Of a stretch of 64,000 bases of DNA, positions 33,812 to 43,404 are shown in pieces. Where the stretch lies: the NCBI RefSeq assembly GCF_000185905.1, contig NC_014923.1, positions 5,727,501-5,791,500 of the forward strand, given 5' to 3'. The DNA is from Mesorhizobium ciceri biovar biserrulae WSM1271. Its GTDB lineage: Bacteria > Pseudomonadota > Alphaproteobacteria > Rhizobiales > Rhizobiaceae. The notes under the pieces are model-generated. The model made no database searches, had not been told where the DNA came from, and saw nothing but the letters and a program-made list of their open reading frames with translations. Position numbers and translations under genes: made by a program. The stretch's first letter is position 1. Every line of letters begins with the position of its first letter.

Positions 33812-34947
33812 ACGAGCCACCGCTCGCCCGCTATGAAGCCACCTTGCAGAGGCTGGCACGCAAGGACCGGCTGCGCGCAATGGCGCCGCGGGTCGGGTTC
33901 GACTTCTCGTCCAACGATTATCTCGGGCTTGCCGCCTCAAAGAGGCTTGGCGATGCAGTCGCGGCGGCAATCCAGCGGGGCACCCCGGTCGGCGCTACCG
34001 GATCGCGGCTTCTACGCGGCAACGCGCCGGAGCATGAGGCGTTGGAGTCAGACGCTGCCGCCTTCTTCGGTGCCGAGCGGGCGCTGTTCTTCGGCAGCGG
34101 CTACATCGCCAACTTCGCCCTGCTAAGCACCCTGGTGAAAAAGGGCGACCTCTTGATCCTCGATGAACTCGCGCACGCCAGCATGCATGAAGGGGCGCGG
34201 GCCGGACGCGCCGAGTTCAGGCTGGTGGCGCACAATGACATTGATGCTTTTGAGGATGCGATCCGGCGCTGGCGCGCCGAGGGCGGCATTGGCCGTATCT
34301 GGATCGCGGTCGAAAGCCTCTACAGCATGGACGGCGACTGTGCGCCGATGGAGAGCCTGATTGAGCTTGCCGATCGGCACGAGGCCTTCATACTGGTCGA
34401 CGAGGCACATGCCACCGGGGTCTGGGGACCGGGGGGCCGCGGGCTGGCCGCGTCGTTCGAGGGCCGCGACAACATCATGGCTCTCCATACATGCGGCAAG
34501 GCACTCGGTGCATCGGGCGCGCTCGTCACCGGGCCGCGAGTGCTGTGTGAGTATATTGTCAATCGCTGCCGGCCGTTCATCTATGCCACCGCACCATCGC
34601 CGCTGATGGCAGTGGCTGCGCGCGAAGCGCTCGCAATGCTGGTCGACGAGCCGATGCGCCGCGTTGAGTTGCACGAGCACGTTGCTTTTGCAAGCCGGCA
34701 ACTGGCCGAGCATTGCGGAGCCAAGCCCAGCGGTTCGCAGATACAGCCATTTGTCATTGGAGACGTGGCGCGCACCATGGCGATCGCGGCGGCTCTGCAG
34801 GCTCGCGGCTTCGACTTACGCGGCATTCGTCCGCCGACGGTGCCGGAGGGTACCTCGCGGCTGCGCATTTCGCTGACGCTCAATGTCGGCGAGGCTGACA
34901 TTGCGGCGATGGTCGAGACGCTTGCCGAAGTGTTGGCCACGGCATGA
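33808..34947 (+). CDS. bioF: 8-amino-7-oxononanoate synthase
   Basis: This PLP enzyme condenses pimeloyl-ACP or -CoA with alanine. The ATG at 33808 (MNEPPLARYEATLQRL) overlaps the bioB stop. Motifs: FSSNDYLGLA, GATGSRLLRGN, ESLYSMDGDCAP, VDEAHATGVWG and HTCGKALGASGALV with the PLP lysine. It is 379 aa. Confidence 0.95.
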   Translation: MNEPPLARYEATLQRLARKDRLRAMAPRVGFDFSSNDYLGLAASKRLGDAVAAAIQRGTPVGATGSRLLRGNAPEHEALESDAAAFFGAERALFFGSGYIANFALLSTLVKKGDLLILDELAHASMHEGARAGRAEFRLVAHNDIDAFEDAIRRWRAEGGIGRIWIAVESLYSMDGDCAPMESLIELADRHEAFILVDEAHATGVWGPGGRGLAASFEGRDNIMALHTCGKALGASGALVTGPRVLCEYIVNRCRPFIYATAPSPLMAVAAREALAMLVDEPMRRVELHEHVAFASRQLAEHCGAKPSGSQIQPFVIGDVARTMAIAAALQARGFDLRGIRPPTVPEGTSRLRISLTLNVGEADIAAMVETLAEVLATA

Positions 34948-35579
34948 GCAAACGCATCGTCGTCACCGGAACCGATACCGGAATTGGCAAAACGGTTTTC
35001 GCCGCGGGGCTCGCAGGTCTGCTCGACGGCTTCTACTGGAAGCCGGTGCAATCGGGTCTCGATGAGGAGACCGACAGTGAGGTGGTCGAACGGCTCGCGG
35101 GCCTGCCATCTGGGCGCGTGCTGCCGGAAGCCCACCGCTTGAAGAGCCCGCTGTCGCCGCACCGTTCAGCCGAGATCGACGGTGTCTCGATCGAGGCTGC
35201 CGATCTTGCATTTCCGGTCCTGCCCACACCGCTGGTGATCGAAGGCGCCGGCGGACTGATGGTGCCGATCAACCGACAGACAAGATTCATTGACATCTTC
35301 GCTGAATGGCGGCTGCCGGTGATCCTGTGCGCCCGCACCGAGCTCGGCACCATCAACCACACTCTGCTGTCCATCGAAGCCCTGCGGGCTCGCTCCATCC
35401 CGCTGATCGGCGTTGTCTTCATCGGTGAAGAGGCGGCCGATACGCAAAGGACAATCACCGAGTTCGGCGCGGTGCGTCGGCTCGGCAGACTGCCGCACCT
35501 GGCTCCACTCACGCGCGAAACTCTGCGAGAGGCGATGGTTGCCGGCTTCGACCTCGCCCAGATTGCCGGAGGCGAATGA
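34944..35579 (+). CDS. bioD: Dethiobiotin synthetase
   Basis: BioD closes the ureido ring using ATP and CO2. P-loop GTDTGIGKTVFAAG at the N-terminus, VEGAGGLMVPIN-type motif (VIEGAGGLMVPINRQTRF) and ARTELGTINHTLLSIEAL. It is 211 aa and overlaps both neighbours by four bases. Confidence 0.95.
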   Translation: MSKRIVVTGTDTGIGKTVFAAGLAGLLDGFYWKPVQSGLDEETDSEVVERLAGLPSGRVLPEAHRLKSPLSPHRSAEIDGVSIEAADLAFPVLPTPLVIEGAGGLMVPINRQTRFIDIFAEWRLPVILCARTELGTINHTLLSIEALRARSIPLIGVVFIGEEAADTQRTITEFGAVRRLGRLPHLAPLTRETLREAMVAGFDLAQIAGGE

Positions 35580-36844
35580 TGTCGCGGTCGCGCGTCTGGC
35601 ATCCATTCACCCAGCATGCGATCGAGCCGCCCATCCCGTCGATCGTCAGCACCGACGGAGCTTGGCTACAGACGAATGACGGACGGCGTATCCTTGATGC
35701 AATCTCCTCCTGGTGGGTGGTCACACACGGCCACCGCCAGCCACGGATCATGGAAGCGATCCGGATCGCGACCGGGATGCTTGACCAGGTGATCTTCGCC
35801 GGCCTCACCCATCAGCCGGCAGAGCAATTGGCCTCGGCGCTGATCGAAATGGTACCGCCAGGCCTCGACTGGGTCTTTTATTCCGACAGCGGCTCCACGA
35901 GCGTTGAAGTCGCGCTGAAGATGGCACTCGGCTATTTCCGCAACATAGGCGCGCCGCGCTCGCGCATCATCGCCATGGAACACAGCTATCATGGCGACAC
36001 GATCGGCACGATGAGCGTCGGCGCCCGGGGCGTGTTCAATGCCGCCTACGAACCGCTATTGTTCGAGGTCGACACCATTCCTTTTCCGGCCGCGGGGCGC
36101 GAGCAGGAAACGCTGGATCGTTTCGAGACCCTGTCTCTTGACCGCCGCGCCGCCGCGCTCATCATCGAGCCGCTCGTGCTTGGCGCCGGCGGCATGCTGA
36201 TGTATCCGGCCTGGGTGCTGGCGGAATTGAAGCGGATCGCTGAAGCGTCCGGCACGCTCTTGATCGCCGACGAAGTGATGACCGGCTGGGGGCGCACCGG
36301 AACCATATTCGCCTGCGAGCAGGCATCGATCTCACCGGACATATTGTGCACCTCGAAGGGCTTGACTGGCGGCGCCGTCCCGCTGGCAGCCACGCTCGCC
36401 AGCGATGCCATCTTCCAGGCCCACTATTGCGTGGACCGAAAGAAGACCTTTTTCCACTCAAGTTCCTACACCGCCAATCCGATCGCCTGCGCGGCCGCAC
36501 TTGCCAATGTCGAGGTCTGGCGATGCGAGCCGGTCGCCGAGCGGATTGCGGCCTTAAGTGCGAGACAGGCCGCTGGCCTGCAACGCTTCCAAAACAATCC
36601 CTTCTTCACCGAGAGCCGAGCGAACGGCACGATCCTAGCTCTCGATCTGCGCACCGGCTCGGCCGGATATCTGGCGGAGATCGGGCCGAAACTGCGCGCT
36701 TTTTTCCTCGAGCGTGGCATGCTGGTGCGCCCGCTCGGAAATGTCCTCTATCTTTTGCCGCCCTATTGCATCACCGGCGACGAACTGGACGGGCTCTATG
36801 ACGCCATAGAGGAGGCCGGCGAATGCTTCGGTTCGCGATCATGA
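35576..36844 (+). CDS. bioA: Adenosylmethionine-8-amino-7-oxononanoate aminotransferase
   Basis: This PLP transaminase uses S-adenosylmethionine as amino donor. Motifs: RVWHPFTQHA, SSWWVVTHGH, YSDSGSTSVEVALKMAL, EHSYHGDTIGTMSVG, LIADEVMTGWGRTG and CTSKGLTGGAVPL with the PLP lysine. It is 422 aa. It starts inside the bioD stop. Confidence 0.95.
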   Translation: MMSRSRVWHPFTQHAIEPPIPSIVSTDGAWLQTNDGRRILDAISSWWVVTHGHRQPRIMEAIRIATGMLDQVIFAGLTHQPAEQLASALIEMVPPGLDWVFYSDSGSTSVEVALKMALGYFRNIGAPRSRIIAMEHSYHGDTIGTMSVGARGVFNAAYEPLLFEVDTIPFPAAGREQETLDRFETLSLDRRAAALIIEPLVLGAGGMLMYPAWVLAELKRIAEASGTLLIADEVMTGWGRTGTIFACEQASISPDILCTSKGLTGGAVPLAATLASDAIFQAHYCVDRKKTFFHSSSYTANPIACAAALANVEVWRCEPVAERIAALSARQAAGLQRFQNNPFFTESRANGTILALDLRTGSAGYLAEIGPKLRAFFLERGMLVRPLGNVLYLLPPYCITGDELDGLYDAIEEAGECFGSRS

Positions 36845-37824
36845 ACCGGTCGTCGCGCATCGTCGGCTTCGGTCATCACGCGCCGGCGCGCAAGGTCGAG
36901 AACGCGGAAATCGAAGGTCGTCTCGGGCTCGAACCCGGCTGGATCGAGCGGCGCACCGGGATACGGTCGCGCTTCTGGGCAACGGGCGAAGACACATTAT
37001 CGAGCCTTGCCGCGCGCGCCGGCGACATGGCGCTGGCGAATGCCGGTGTCGAGCGTGACGATATCGGCCTGCTGTTGCTGGCGACGTCCACGCCCGACCA
37101 TCTACTGCCGCCGAGCGCGCCGCTGGTGGCCCACCGGCTGGGACTCGACCGCGCCGGTGCGGTTGACCTGACGGGCGCCTGCGCCGGCTTCATCTATGCC
37201 TTGATGTTGGCGGATGGGTTCACCCGCCTCCATGGCAAAGCGAGCTTGGTGATTGCCGCCAATATCCTCAGCCGCCGGATCAATCCGGCCGAGCGCGCAA
37301 GCGCGGTGCTGTTTGCGGATGCCGCCGGCGCGGTGGTGGTTGCCCCGTGCAAAGAGCCGGACCGAGGCATTCTCGGCGCGGCGCTGGCCTCGGACGGCTC
37401 GCGCTACGGGCTGATCCAGATTCCCGCCGGCGGAAGCAACACGCCGTTTCATGGCGAGCTGGACCTCGAGCAAACCCGGATGACCATCAGTGACGGGCGT
37501 GAAGTGTTCGCCAGGGCTGTAGAGATGATGACTGACTGCTCGAGAGGTGCGCTCGGGGCCGCCCAAATGCCGCCGCACCAGATCGATCGTTTCGTGCCGC
37601 ACCAGGCCAATGCCCGCATCTTCGATGCGGTCGGCAGGAATCTGGGCATAGCGGATGATGCAATTATCAAGACGATTGCCGACTACGGCAACTCTTCGGC
37701 CGCGACGATCCCGCTCTCGCTCTCGCTTTCGCATCGGGTGCAGCCGTTTCGGCCAGGCGAAAAGATTCTTCTTGCGGCGGCCGGTGCCGGTCTCAGCGGA
37801 GGCGCACTCGTCATAGGAATTTAG
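36841..37824 (+). CDS. bioZ: BioZ, KAS III-like pimeloyl-ACP-forming enzyme
   Basis: BioZ is a beta-ketoacyl-ACP synthase III relative. It feeds biotin synthesis by condensing glutaryl-CoA with malonyl-ACP, an alternative to BioC/BioH. The catalytic triad is visible: Cys in DLTGACAGFIYAL, His in FVPHQANARI and Asn in YGNSSAATIPL. Start set at ATG 36841 (MNRSSRIVGFGHH), overlapping the bioA stop as ATGA; an upstream ATG at 36823 is in frame. It is 327 aa. Its place at the end of bioBFDAZ is the classic Mesorhizobium arrangement. Confidence 0.93.
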   Translation: MNRSSRIVGFGHHAPARKVENAEIEGRLGLEPGWIERRTGIRSRFWATGEDTLSSLAARAGDMALANAGVERDDIGLLLLATSTPDHLLPPSAPLVAHRLGLDRAGAVDLTGACAGFIYALMLADGFTRLHGKASLVIAANILSRRINPAERASAVLFADAAGAVVVAPCKEPDRGILGAALASDGSRYGLIQIPAGGSNTPFHGELDLEQTRMTISDGREVFARAVEMMTDCSRGALGAAQMPPHQIDRFVPHQANARIFDAVGRNLGIADDAIIKTIADYGNSSAATIPLSLSLSHRVQPFRPGEKILLAAAGAGLSGGALVIGI

Positions 37825-38153
37825 CCGTACGCGGTCATGCACAGGATCCGTCACCGATGACACGAACGAACGGGCGCACGAAAAAATGGTCGCCGGCAAG
37901 CTTCATGGGCGCTGGCGTGGTCAGGCCAGAGCGATCAAAGTTGCAGACGATTCTGTCGATCAGCACGATCGGCAATGCTGTCTTTCCGGGTTGTCGGCGC
38001 CAGCATGGGAGAGCGGAGCCAGCAGAGTTCATCACCCCTCCTCACCTCGACGAAGTCCTCCTGGTCGATAAGTCCGGCCCTTCTGGTCCATAGATCAATA
38101 TTGTAGCGGCAGCACCGGCAGCCGAGAATTGAACAAGCGGCCCCTCGAAGGCA
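37825..38153. other. Gap of about 330 bases
   Basis: A minus-strand frame (37835-38035) has protein-like words (TALPIVLIDRIVCNF, DHFFVRPFVRVIGDG) but no good start, and is probably a gene remnant. No terminator recognised after bioZ. Confidence 0.35.
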
Positions 38154-39806
38154 ATGATCATGCAGTCCGAAAACAATACCCATCTGCCTGCCTCAGCAAC
38201 GCTCGCTCCCTTTCGAAACCCGGTGTTTCGCTCGATCTGGACCGCCACACAAATTTCCAGCCTGGGCTGGCTCGTGCAAACGGTGGCCATCAGTTGGCTG
38301 ATGGCCACTATTTCCGCTTCGGACCTGATGGTTGCGCTCGTGCAGGCTGCATCCACCTTGCCGGTGTTCCTCCTCTCAATCGTTGCCGGAGCCATTGCCG
38401 ACAATTTCAGCCGCCGATGGGTGATGTTTGCGGGGCACTGCCTGATAGCATTGGCTTCAACGACGCTGATGATATCCGTGGGTCTGGGATTTGCCAGTCC
38501 ATGGCTAATTCTCGCATTGGGTTTCCTGGCCGGCTGCGGCTTTGCCTTGAATGATCCGGCCTGGCACGCATCTGTTGGCGATATCCTTCACAAAAGGGAC
38601 ATCCCGGCCGCGGTCACCCTGATGTCCGTAGGATACAACATTGTGCGCAGCGTTGGTCCGGCTTTGGGGGGCGTGGTCTTGGCATTTCTTGGACCGCTTG
38701 CCGCTTTCGCCTTGGCAGCGCTGAGTGATCTGGCGCCGCTAACCGCGATATGGCGCACACGATGGAACGTTCGCACTTCCCCTCTCCCTCGTGAACGCAT
38801 GACGATGGCAATTCACGACGGAGTGCGCTTCACTGTGATGTCCCTGGAGATCAGGGCAGCGATTGCCCGTGCAACCCTTTTCGGCCTGGCAAGCATCTCC
38901 ATCCTTGCATTGCTGCCTCTATTTGTCCGGGACCAGCTGAAGAGCGGCCCGATTATCTACGGCATCTTGCTGGCCGGCTTCGGGATGGGTGCTTTCATTG
39001 CGGGCATGAGCAATAGCTTTCTAAGGCGGATCACGTCTCAAAACAGGCTGGTGTCCTTCGCCTCCGTCGCTTGTGCGGCATGTTGCCTTTCGCTTGCACT
39101 CACATCATCGGTCCCCGTGGCGGCCGTTTCGCTGGCACTTGGCGGCGCGGGTTGGCTCATCACCTGGACTGGGATCGACGTGTCGGTGCAACTGGCAAGC
39201 CCCAGATGGGTGGTCGGCCGCACATTGTCGATCTACTACGCCTTGAGCGCAGGCGGGATGGCGGCTGGCAGCTGGATCTGGGGTACTGTCGCACAGAACT
39301 ACTCCTTAGGCTGGGCTTTGGAGGGCGCCGCAGGCGCTCTGTTGCTGGTTGCGGCTGCGGGAATGCTGTTTCCCGTCGGTCCATGGGAGGAAACGGATCA
39401 GGAAAGTTCGGATTTTCGCCCGCCGGAGCTGGCACTCGACTTGAAGCCCAGAAGTGGACCCATAGTGGTCAAGGTGGAGTATCGGATACCCGAAGAGAAT
39501 ATCGAGACCTTTCTGGGCTACATGCGCGCCAGGCGGCATGTTCAGAGCCGTGCCGGTGCGCGAAACTGGACACTGCAGCGCAATCTTCAAACGCCTTCGA
39601 TTTGGACAGAGACATTCCGCACGCCAACCTGGATGGACTTTCTACGCCTGAATCATCGGCTCACGGCAGCGGATAAGGAAATCGGTGATCATCTCCTGTC
39701 ACTGCATGATGGGGAGGATTCTCCTCACACAGTGCTTTCCATCGAACGCACGACTGAGGCCGCGCGTACCCGTTCCCCAACACTCTTTTCTCGCCCTCCG
39801 AGGTGA
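38154..39806 (+). CDS. MFS exporter with C-terminal monooxygenase-like (ABM) domain
   Basis: Residues 1-~410 form about ten to twelve membrane spans of the MFS_3/EntS type (AIADNFSRRWVMFAGH is the conserved loop after span 2; PAWHASVGDIL and ALGGVVLAFLGP follow). Residues ~430-520 form a cytoplasmic antibiotic-biosynthesis-monooxygenase-like ferredoxin fold (VVKVEYRIPEENIETFLGYM, NWTLQRNLQTPSIWTETFR). This fusion is common in proteobacterial 'MFS_3' exporters; substrate unknown. AAGG lies five bases before the start. Confidence 0.8.
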   Translation: MIMQSENNTHLPASATLAPFRNPVFRSIWTATQISSLGWLVQTVAISWLMATISASDLMVALVQAASTLPVFLLSIVAGAIADNFSRRWVMFAGHCLIALASTTLMISVGLGFASPWLILALGFLAGCGFALNDPAWHASVGDILHKRDIPAAVTLMSVGYNIVRSVGPALGGVVLAFLGPLAAFALAALSDLAPLTAIWRTRWNVRTSPLPRERMTMAIHDGVRFTVMSLEIRAAIARATLFGLASISILALLPLFVRDQLKSGPIIYGILLAGFGMGAFIAGMSNSFLRRITSQNRLVSFASVACAACCLSLALTSSVPVAAVSLALGGAGWLITWTGIDVSVQLASPRWVVGRTLSIYYALSAGGMAAGSWIWGTVAQNYSLGWALEGAAGALLLVAAAGMLFPVGPWEETDQESSDFRPPELALDLKPRSGPIVVKVEYRIPEENIETFLGYMRARRHVQSRAGARNWTLQRNLQTPSIWTETFRTPTWMDFLRLNHRLTAADKEIGDHLLSLHDGEDSPHTVLSIERTTEAARTRSPTLFSRPPR

Positions 39807-39881
39807 CGTGAGCACAAAACGAGCGGATCGGAGCAGACGACTTGAGGCACAGTTCCCGAGGAACAAGGGCGCATTCACCCG

Positions 39882-41168
39882 TTATTGCAGCGCCCTTTGG
39901 GCGGCTTGCCTTTCGCGATGTTCGAACGCGTCAGCGAAGCTATCGAGTTCTTGGTGGGTCATCCCAAGCGCCCGCCCCTCCTCACGCCATGTGGAGACCG
40001 CCCTCTCGACTTCTGCGAGGATGGTCTTTGCTCGATCGGTCTTGATCCGGAAATAAGCAATGACGGACATCAACGCGTCGATCTTCGCTTCAGGCCCGGT
40101 TTCCTCCGATATCCAGGTTTTCAGGTCTCGCACACGCTCGGGGAATGGGTTGATGTCGAAGGCAGGCGCCAAGCGCCATTGCCCGCGATCCACATGGATA
40201 AAGCCGTGATTGTGGAGGTGGTCATCGACATTGGTGATAAGGATTGAGAAGGCGATACGCCGCCAAAGCTCTTCTATGTCGGCGGCTGGCTGGCTGCCGT
40301 GCCGACGAAGCATATCGACGAGTTCAGTATAGCTATGCTCGCCAGCGTCCCCTGACTCCGCGCCGATCATGGTGGCGGCGGAGACATACATGAGTCGATT
40401 TCCGTTCGGGGTCCGGTCGAAGCGCCGGATGAGCGCGACAGGAGCGCCGTCGCTGTCGATCAAACGTGTTTCAGCAGCCTCTACGCCGGCTTTTCTGGCC
40501 AGAATCATGGCGAGCACCTCGCCTTTTGTGACAGATCGATCATCGGCAACGCTCGGAAACTTACCGATAGCGAGGCGTCCGTCATCGTCGACGACACAGC
40601 ATTTCGGGCGAAGGCCCCCTAGGGACGTGCCACGTCCACGCAAATAGGCGAGATCCGTCGCCGTCTCGGTGTTGGTCTCGACGGCGTGCGTAGCTGCGAG
40701 GAGTTGACCGATCTCGATGAGGGGCGGCGTGGTGCGTCGACCCTCTTCCGCCGCTCTTTGGTAGCGCCCTTCTTCGTCCTTCAACCGCAACGCACCAATG
40801 CGGCTCATGTCGTCCACCGCCAAGAGGTAATCCATCGCATTCAGAGGCCGAGTTTCCGCGACATTTCCCGCCCGGCGCGCCTCTTGGCGACGCTTGGCGT
40901 GGTCGCGCTGGATGACACGCCGACCCCATCCGTCCGGCTCAGTGTCGGCGATCGCGTTGTGGAACACGGATCCGTCGCCGCTCTTTCGATGGAATTGAGG
41001 GCCAGTGACGAGTGGCAGACCGGGTTCGATCGAGAATCCGTCCGCTGCTTTCAGCCAGCTCGCATCGTATTCAAAAGCAGCGCTCTCGCGCGAACCCTGC
41101 TGATCATAGCGCAACGTGCCCAGTGGCGTCGCTTCCTCGTCGAGGTGAACAGCAATAGAACGTCTCAT
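39882..41168 (-). CDS. hipA: HipA-type serine/threonine kinase toxin
   Basis: The family phosphorylates glutamyl-tRNA synthetase or similar targets, causing growth arrest. N-terminal subdomain (FEYDASWLKAADGFSIEPGL), then SLGGLRPKCCVVDDDGRLAI, with kinase catalytic residues in LITNVDDHLHNHGFIH and the metal-binding DIN in LAPAFDINPFPE. At 428 aa it is full length. Its start overlaps the antitoxin stop (ATGA at 41165-41168). Confidence 0.9.
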   Translation of the reverse strand: MRRSIAVHLDEEATPLGTLRYDQQGSRESAAFEYDASWLKAADGFSIEPGLPLVTGPQFHRKSGDGSVFHNAIADTEPDGWGRRVIQRDHAKRRQEARRAGNVAETRPLNAMDYLLAVDDMSRIGALRLKDEEGRYQRAAEEGRRTTPPLIEIGQLLAATHAVETNTETATDLAYLRGRGTSLGGLRPKCCVVDDDGRLAIGKFPSVADDRSVTKGEVLAMILARKAGVEAAETRLIDSDGAPVALIRRFDRTPNGNRLMYVSAATMIGAESGDAGEHSYTELVDMLRRHGSQPAADIEELWRRIAFSILITNVDDHLHNHGFIHVDRGQWRLAPAFDINPFPERVRDLKTWISEETGPEAKIDALMSVIAYFRIKTDRAKTILAEVERAVSTWREEGRALGMTHQELDSFADAFEHRERQAAQRALQ

Positions 41169-41497
41169 GTTGCACCGGTCGACTTCCGCACCCTTACCCT
41201 TTTGGGCAAACGTTCGGCGTCGAGGAGCAGGCCTTGTTCGTCGCGCTGGGTGTCGACGATTTTAGTCAGAGCGTCGTCAAAACCCAGAACAAAAAAGGAC
41301 ATGGCATAAGCCCCCATAGCAACTGTCGGGTCTCCTTTTTCGATCTTCAGATAGGTGCTCTTTGCGATGCCGAGTCGTTCCGCCATCATCATTACGGTCA
41401 AACTGCGCTTTTTACGGGCGAGCGCGATGTCGGCGCCCAGCTTGCCGAGCGCCCGCTTGACTTTGGGAGGCAATGTGTCGGTCACCGTCGAGCGCAT
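41165..41497 (-). CDS. hipB: HipB-type XRE antitoxin
   Basis: The 110-residue protein has a helix-turn-helix (LGADIALARKKRSLTVMMMA, ERLGIAKSTYLKIEKGDPTV), followed by a C-terminal part (GFDDALTKIVDTQRDEQGLL) and a basic tail. It binds the promoter and neutralises the kinase. It is first in the operon, with a GACCT/AGGTC inverted repeat immediately upstream. Confidence 0.88.
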   Translation of the reverse strand: MRSTVTDTLPPKVKRALGKLGADIALARKKRSLTVMMMAERLGIAKSTYLKIEKGDPTVAMGAYAMSFFVLGFDDALTKIVDTQRDEQGLLLDAERLPKRVRVRKSTGAT

Positions 41498-41514
41498 TTT
41501 TGTCTCATAAAAAC

Positions 41515-41535
41515 GACCTTAACTAGTTTTAGGTC
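41515..41535 (-). promoter_or_regulatory. Candidate HipB operator
   Basis: GACCT-N11-AGGTC (41515-41519 and 41531-41535) with the palindrome AACTAGTT inside. It lies about 18 bases upstream of the hipB start in an A+T-rich promoter patch. HipB operators are paired half-sites around a short spacer, so the position fits. Confidence 0.6.
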
Positions 41536-41912
41536 TTTTATATAAGTCCGAATTCGGGATTTGTCGAGAGTTGGCCAGACTGTACCCGCCCCCCAAAAGA
41601 TATCGTCCTGCACCAGATGCGCCAATCTCGTGAGCATACATCACCCGATCCCCATTCGGCGTTAGGTGAGCTGCGGACGATGCGCATGTGCCGGTGCGAA
41701 CCGAGCGGGCCATGCTTGGCTCAATTCCAGATTGCTCGCCCTGAGCGGGCACGCTGTCGTGACCTTTCATCGCGAACAAAAGCTGTCGGCATCGAAGATG
41801 TCGACCCCTTATGCGACTAGACGAACCGCGGAAGTTCGGCCGACCTGGCAGAGCAACACGCGTGTCACGTTTAAGACTTGGACGGGCCAGGAGACCGAAA
41901 TCGGACCACTTA

Positions 41913-41928
41913 AGACCTCATAAGGTCT
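41913..41928. promoter_or_regulatory. Perfect 16-bp palindrome sharing the hip half-site
   Basis: AGACCTCATAAGGTCT has arms AGACCT/AGGTCT, the same GACCT/AGGTC half-site as the hipB upstream repeat 380 bases away. It may be a second HipB site or an unrelated operator. Between the two (41540-41910) I see no gene. Confidence 0.55.
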
Positions 41929-42054
41929 ACTCAAATTTCTTTCCACCTCGCCCAGTTCTCAGCCGCGTTGTTGTCGTCGGGAAATGGCGGACCCTCCTTT
42001 CCGTAGCCGGCGCGTCCCAAGCAGCACCGCAAATTGGGCAATGGCAATGTATGC

Positions 42055-42101
42055 ATCCACGTCATGGATGCTTCTTTATCTAAGCAATCGATTTCTCTGG
42101 C
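42055..42101 (+). promoter_or_regulatory. nod box (NodD binding site)
   Basis: Two ATC-N9-GAT units occur in tandem. The first, at 42055-42069 (ATCCACGTCATGGAT), is a perfect fit to the first nod-box half. The second, at 42078-42092 (ATCTAAGCAATCGAT), has one mismatch to the AAACAATCRAT block. The 23-base distance is one more than the consensus I remember, and the far 3' part (TTTTACCAATC) is diverged. It points rightwards to carbonic anhydrase and virA. Confidence 0.8.
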
Positions 42102-42480
42102 TGTTCGATGATGAATATGAAGCGTCAGTTGGCCTGGTGGGGCCATCGGAGTTGTTGAGTGGAATCGCTTGCCCAGTGCGGCCCGGGTGCTGCCATCTTC
42201 GGTGGAGTTGCCAATGTGATCTGCAGCCGAACGGCAAAAGGCGGTCGTGGAGACAATGAGCATGGATACAGCCGGGTAGCTGGGACTATCCTCTACCGGG
42301 GGAAAATAGCTGCGACAACCGCATGTAGCCGGCGAGCACGGCCGTGCGCGGGACCGTCGGTCGCCCCTGAGGCCGCGATGGTGGCGTGCCGAACTGTTCG
42401 GCCCTGTCGCCCACATTACAGCTGCGCCCGCAGTTCCCATGCCACGCCAAATTGAAGTGTTCAGTAGGAGCCACAGCAAT

Positions 42481-43233
42481 ATGCACCGTCGTAATCTGAT
42501 CAAAGGATTCGTTGCACTCGGCGCTTGTCCCATTTGCGCTGAAGCCGCGCGGGCGGCCAGCACCGAATGGGGATATGCCGGCCCGGTCGGCCCCGAACAA
42601 TGGGGGCATCTGGACCAGACGAATTTGGTCTGCTCGGCGGGCATGCAGCAATCGCCGGTCGATATCAGGGGCGCGGTCAAAGCGGATATTCCGCACATCG
42701 CCATAGGTTGGCACCGGGGCGGCGGCAGAATGGTGAACAACGGCCACACCATTCAGATCAACCTGCCGCAAGGCAGCACGCTCACTCGGGGGGATCGTGT
42801 CTATGAGCTGCTAGAGTTCCATTTCCATGCACCAAGCGAGCACCACGTCGCAGGTAAGAGTTTCCCGATGGAAGCGCATTTTGTCCATAAGGACCGCAAC
42901 AGCGATACTGTGGGTGTTTTGGGCGTGTTTCTGAAGCCAGGCGCCACAAATGCCAGCTTTGCCAGGCTTGCTGCCGCATTTCCTGCAACGTCAGGCGAAG
43001 AGGCAGCCGTCGATGACGTCGACCCCAACGAGCTTCTGCCGGCTTCTCTTGGCTACTGGACATATGAAGGATCTTTGACGACGCCGCCATGCACGGAAAA
43101 CGTCGACTGGATGGTGGCGACGGAACCGGTTGATGTCGACCCAGCAGATATAGAGCGATTTACCTCGCTATATCCCGGAAACACGCGCCCTATCCGCGCG
43201 CCCAATCGGCGCTTCATCCTGGGCCTAAGCTGA
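42481..43233 (+). CDS. Periplasmic alpha-type carbonic anhydrase
   Basis: It interconverts CO2 and bicarbonate. The start at 42481 is chosen because it gives a twin-arginine-type signal (MHRRNLIKGFVALGACPICA...AARA). The zinc ligands are H114, H116 and H133 in LEFHFHAPSEHH and MEAHFVHK, in the classic alpha-CA order, with QQSPVDI and the late TTPPCTENVDW typical of the family. It is 250 aa. An alpha-CA of the M. loti island has been studied as symbiotically expressed. Here it lies between the nod box and virA, with no terminator seen, so cotranscription with virA is plausible. Confidence 0.9.
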   Translation: MHRRNLIKGFVALGACPICAEAARAASTEWGYAGPVGPEQWGHLDQTNLVCSAGMQQSPVDIRGAVKADIPHIAIGWHRGGGRMVNNGHTIQINLPQGSTLTRGDRVYELLEFHFHAPSEHHVAGKSFPMEAHFVHKDRNSDTVGVLGVFLKPGATNASFARLAAAFPATSGEEAAVDDVDPNELLPASLGYWTYEGSLTTPPCTENVDWMVATEPVDVDPADIERFTSLYPGNTRPIRAPNRRFILGLS

Positions 43234-43404
43234 CGCCGTAACAGGTCGAAGCACCGCCTGCGCGTCATGTTGATCTGCTTTCAAGATCATAAGGATGTGC
43301 TCCGCGTCGCGTAGGCGCTTTGGGCGCTTATTTCGCGCTGGAAGCGGACCAGGACCAAGTTCGGTAACGGTGTTAAGCCATTCTCATAAGGGGGAGAGGT
43401 AGGC

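Noticed and set aside
42405..42420. TGT-N10-ACA resembling a NifA upstream activator site before carbonic anhydrase
   Set aside because: It ends 60 bases before the start codon and no -24/-12 (GG-N10-GC) promoter could be found between them; chance match likely.
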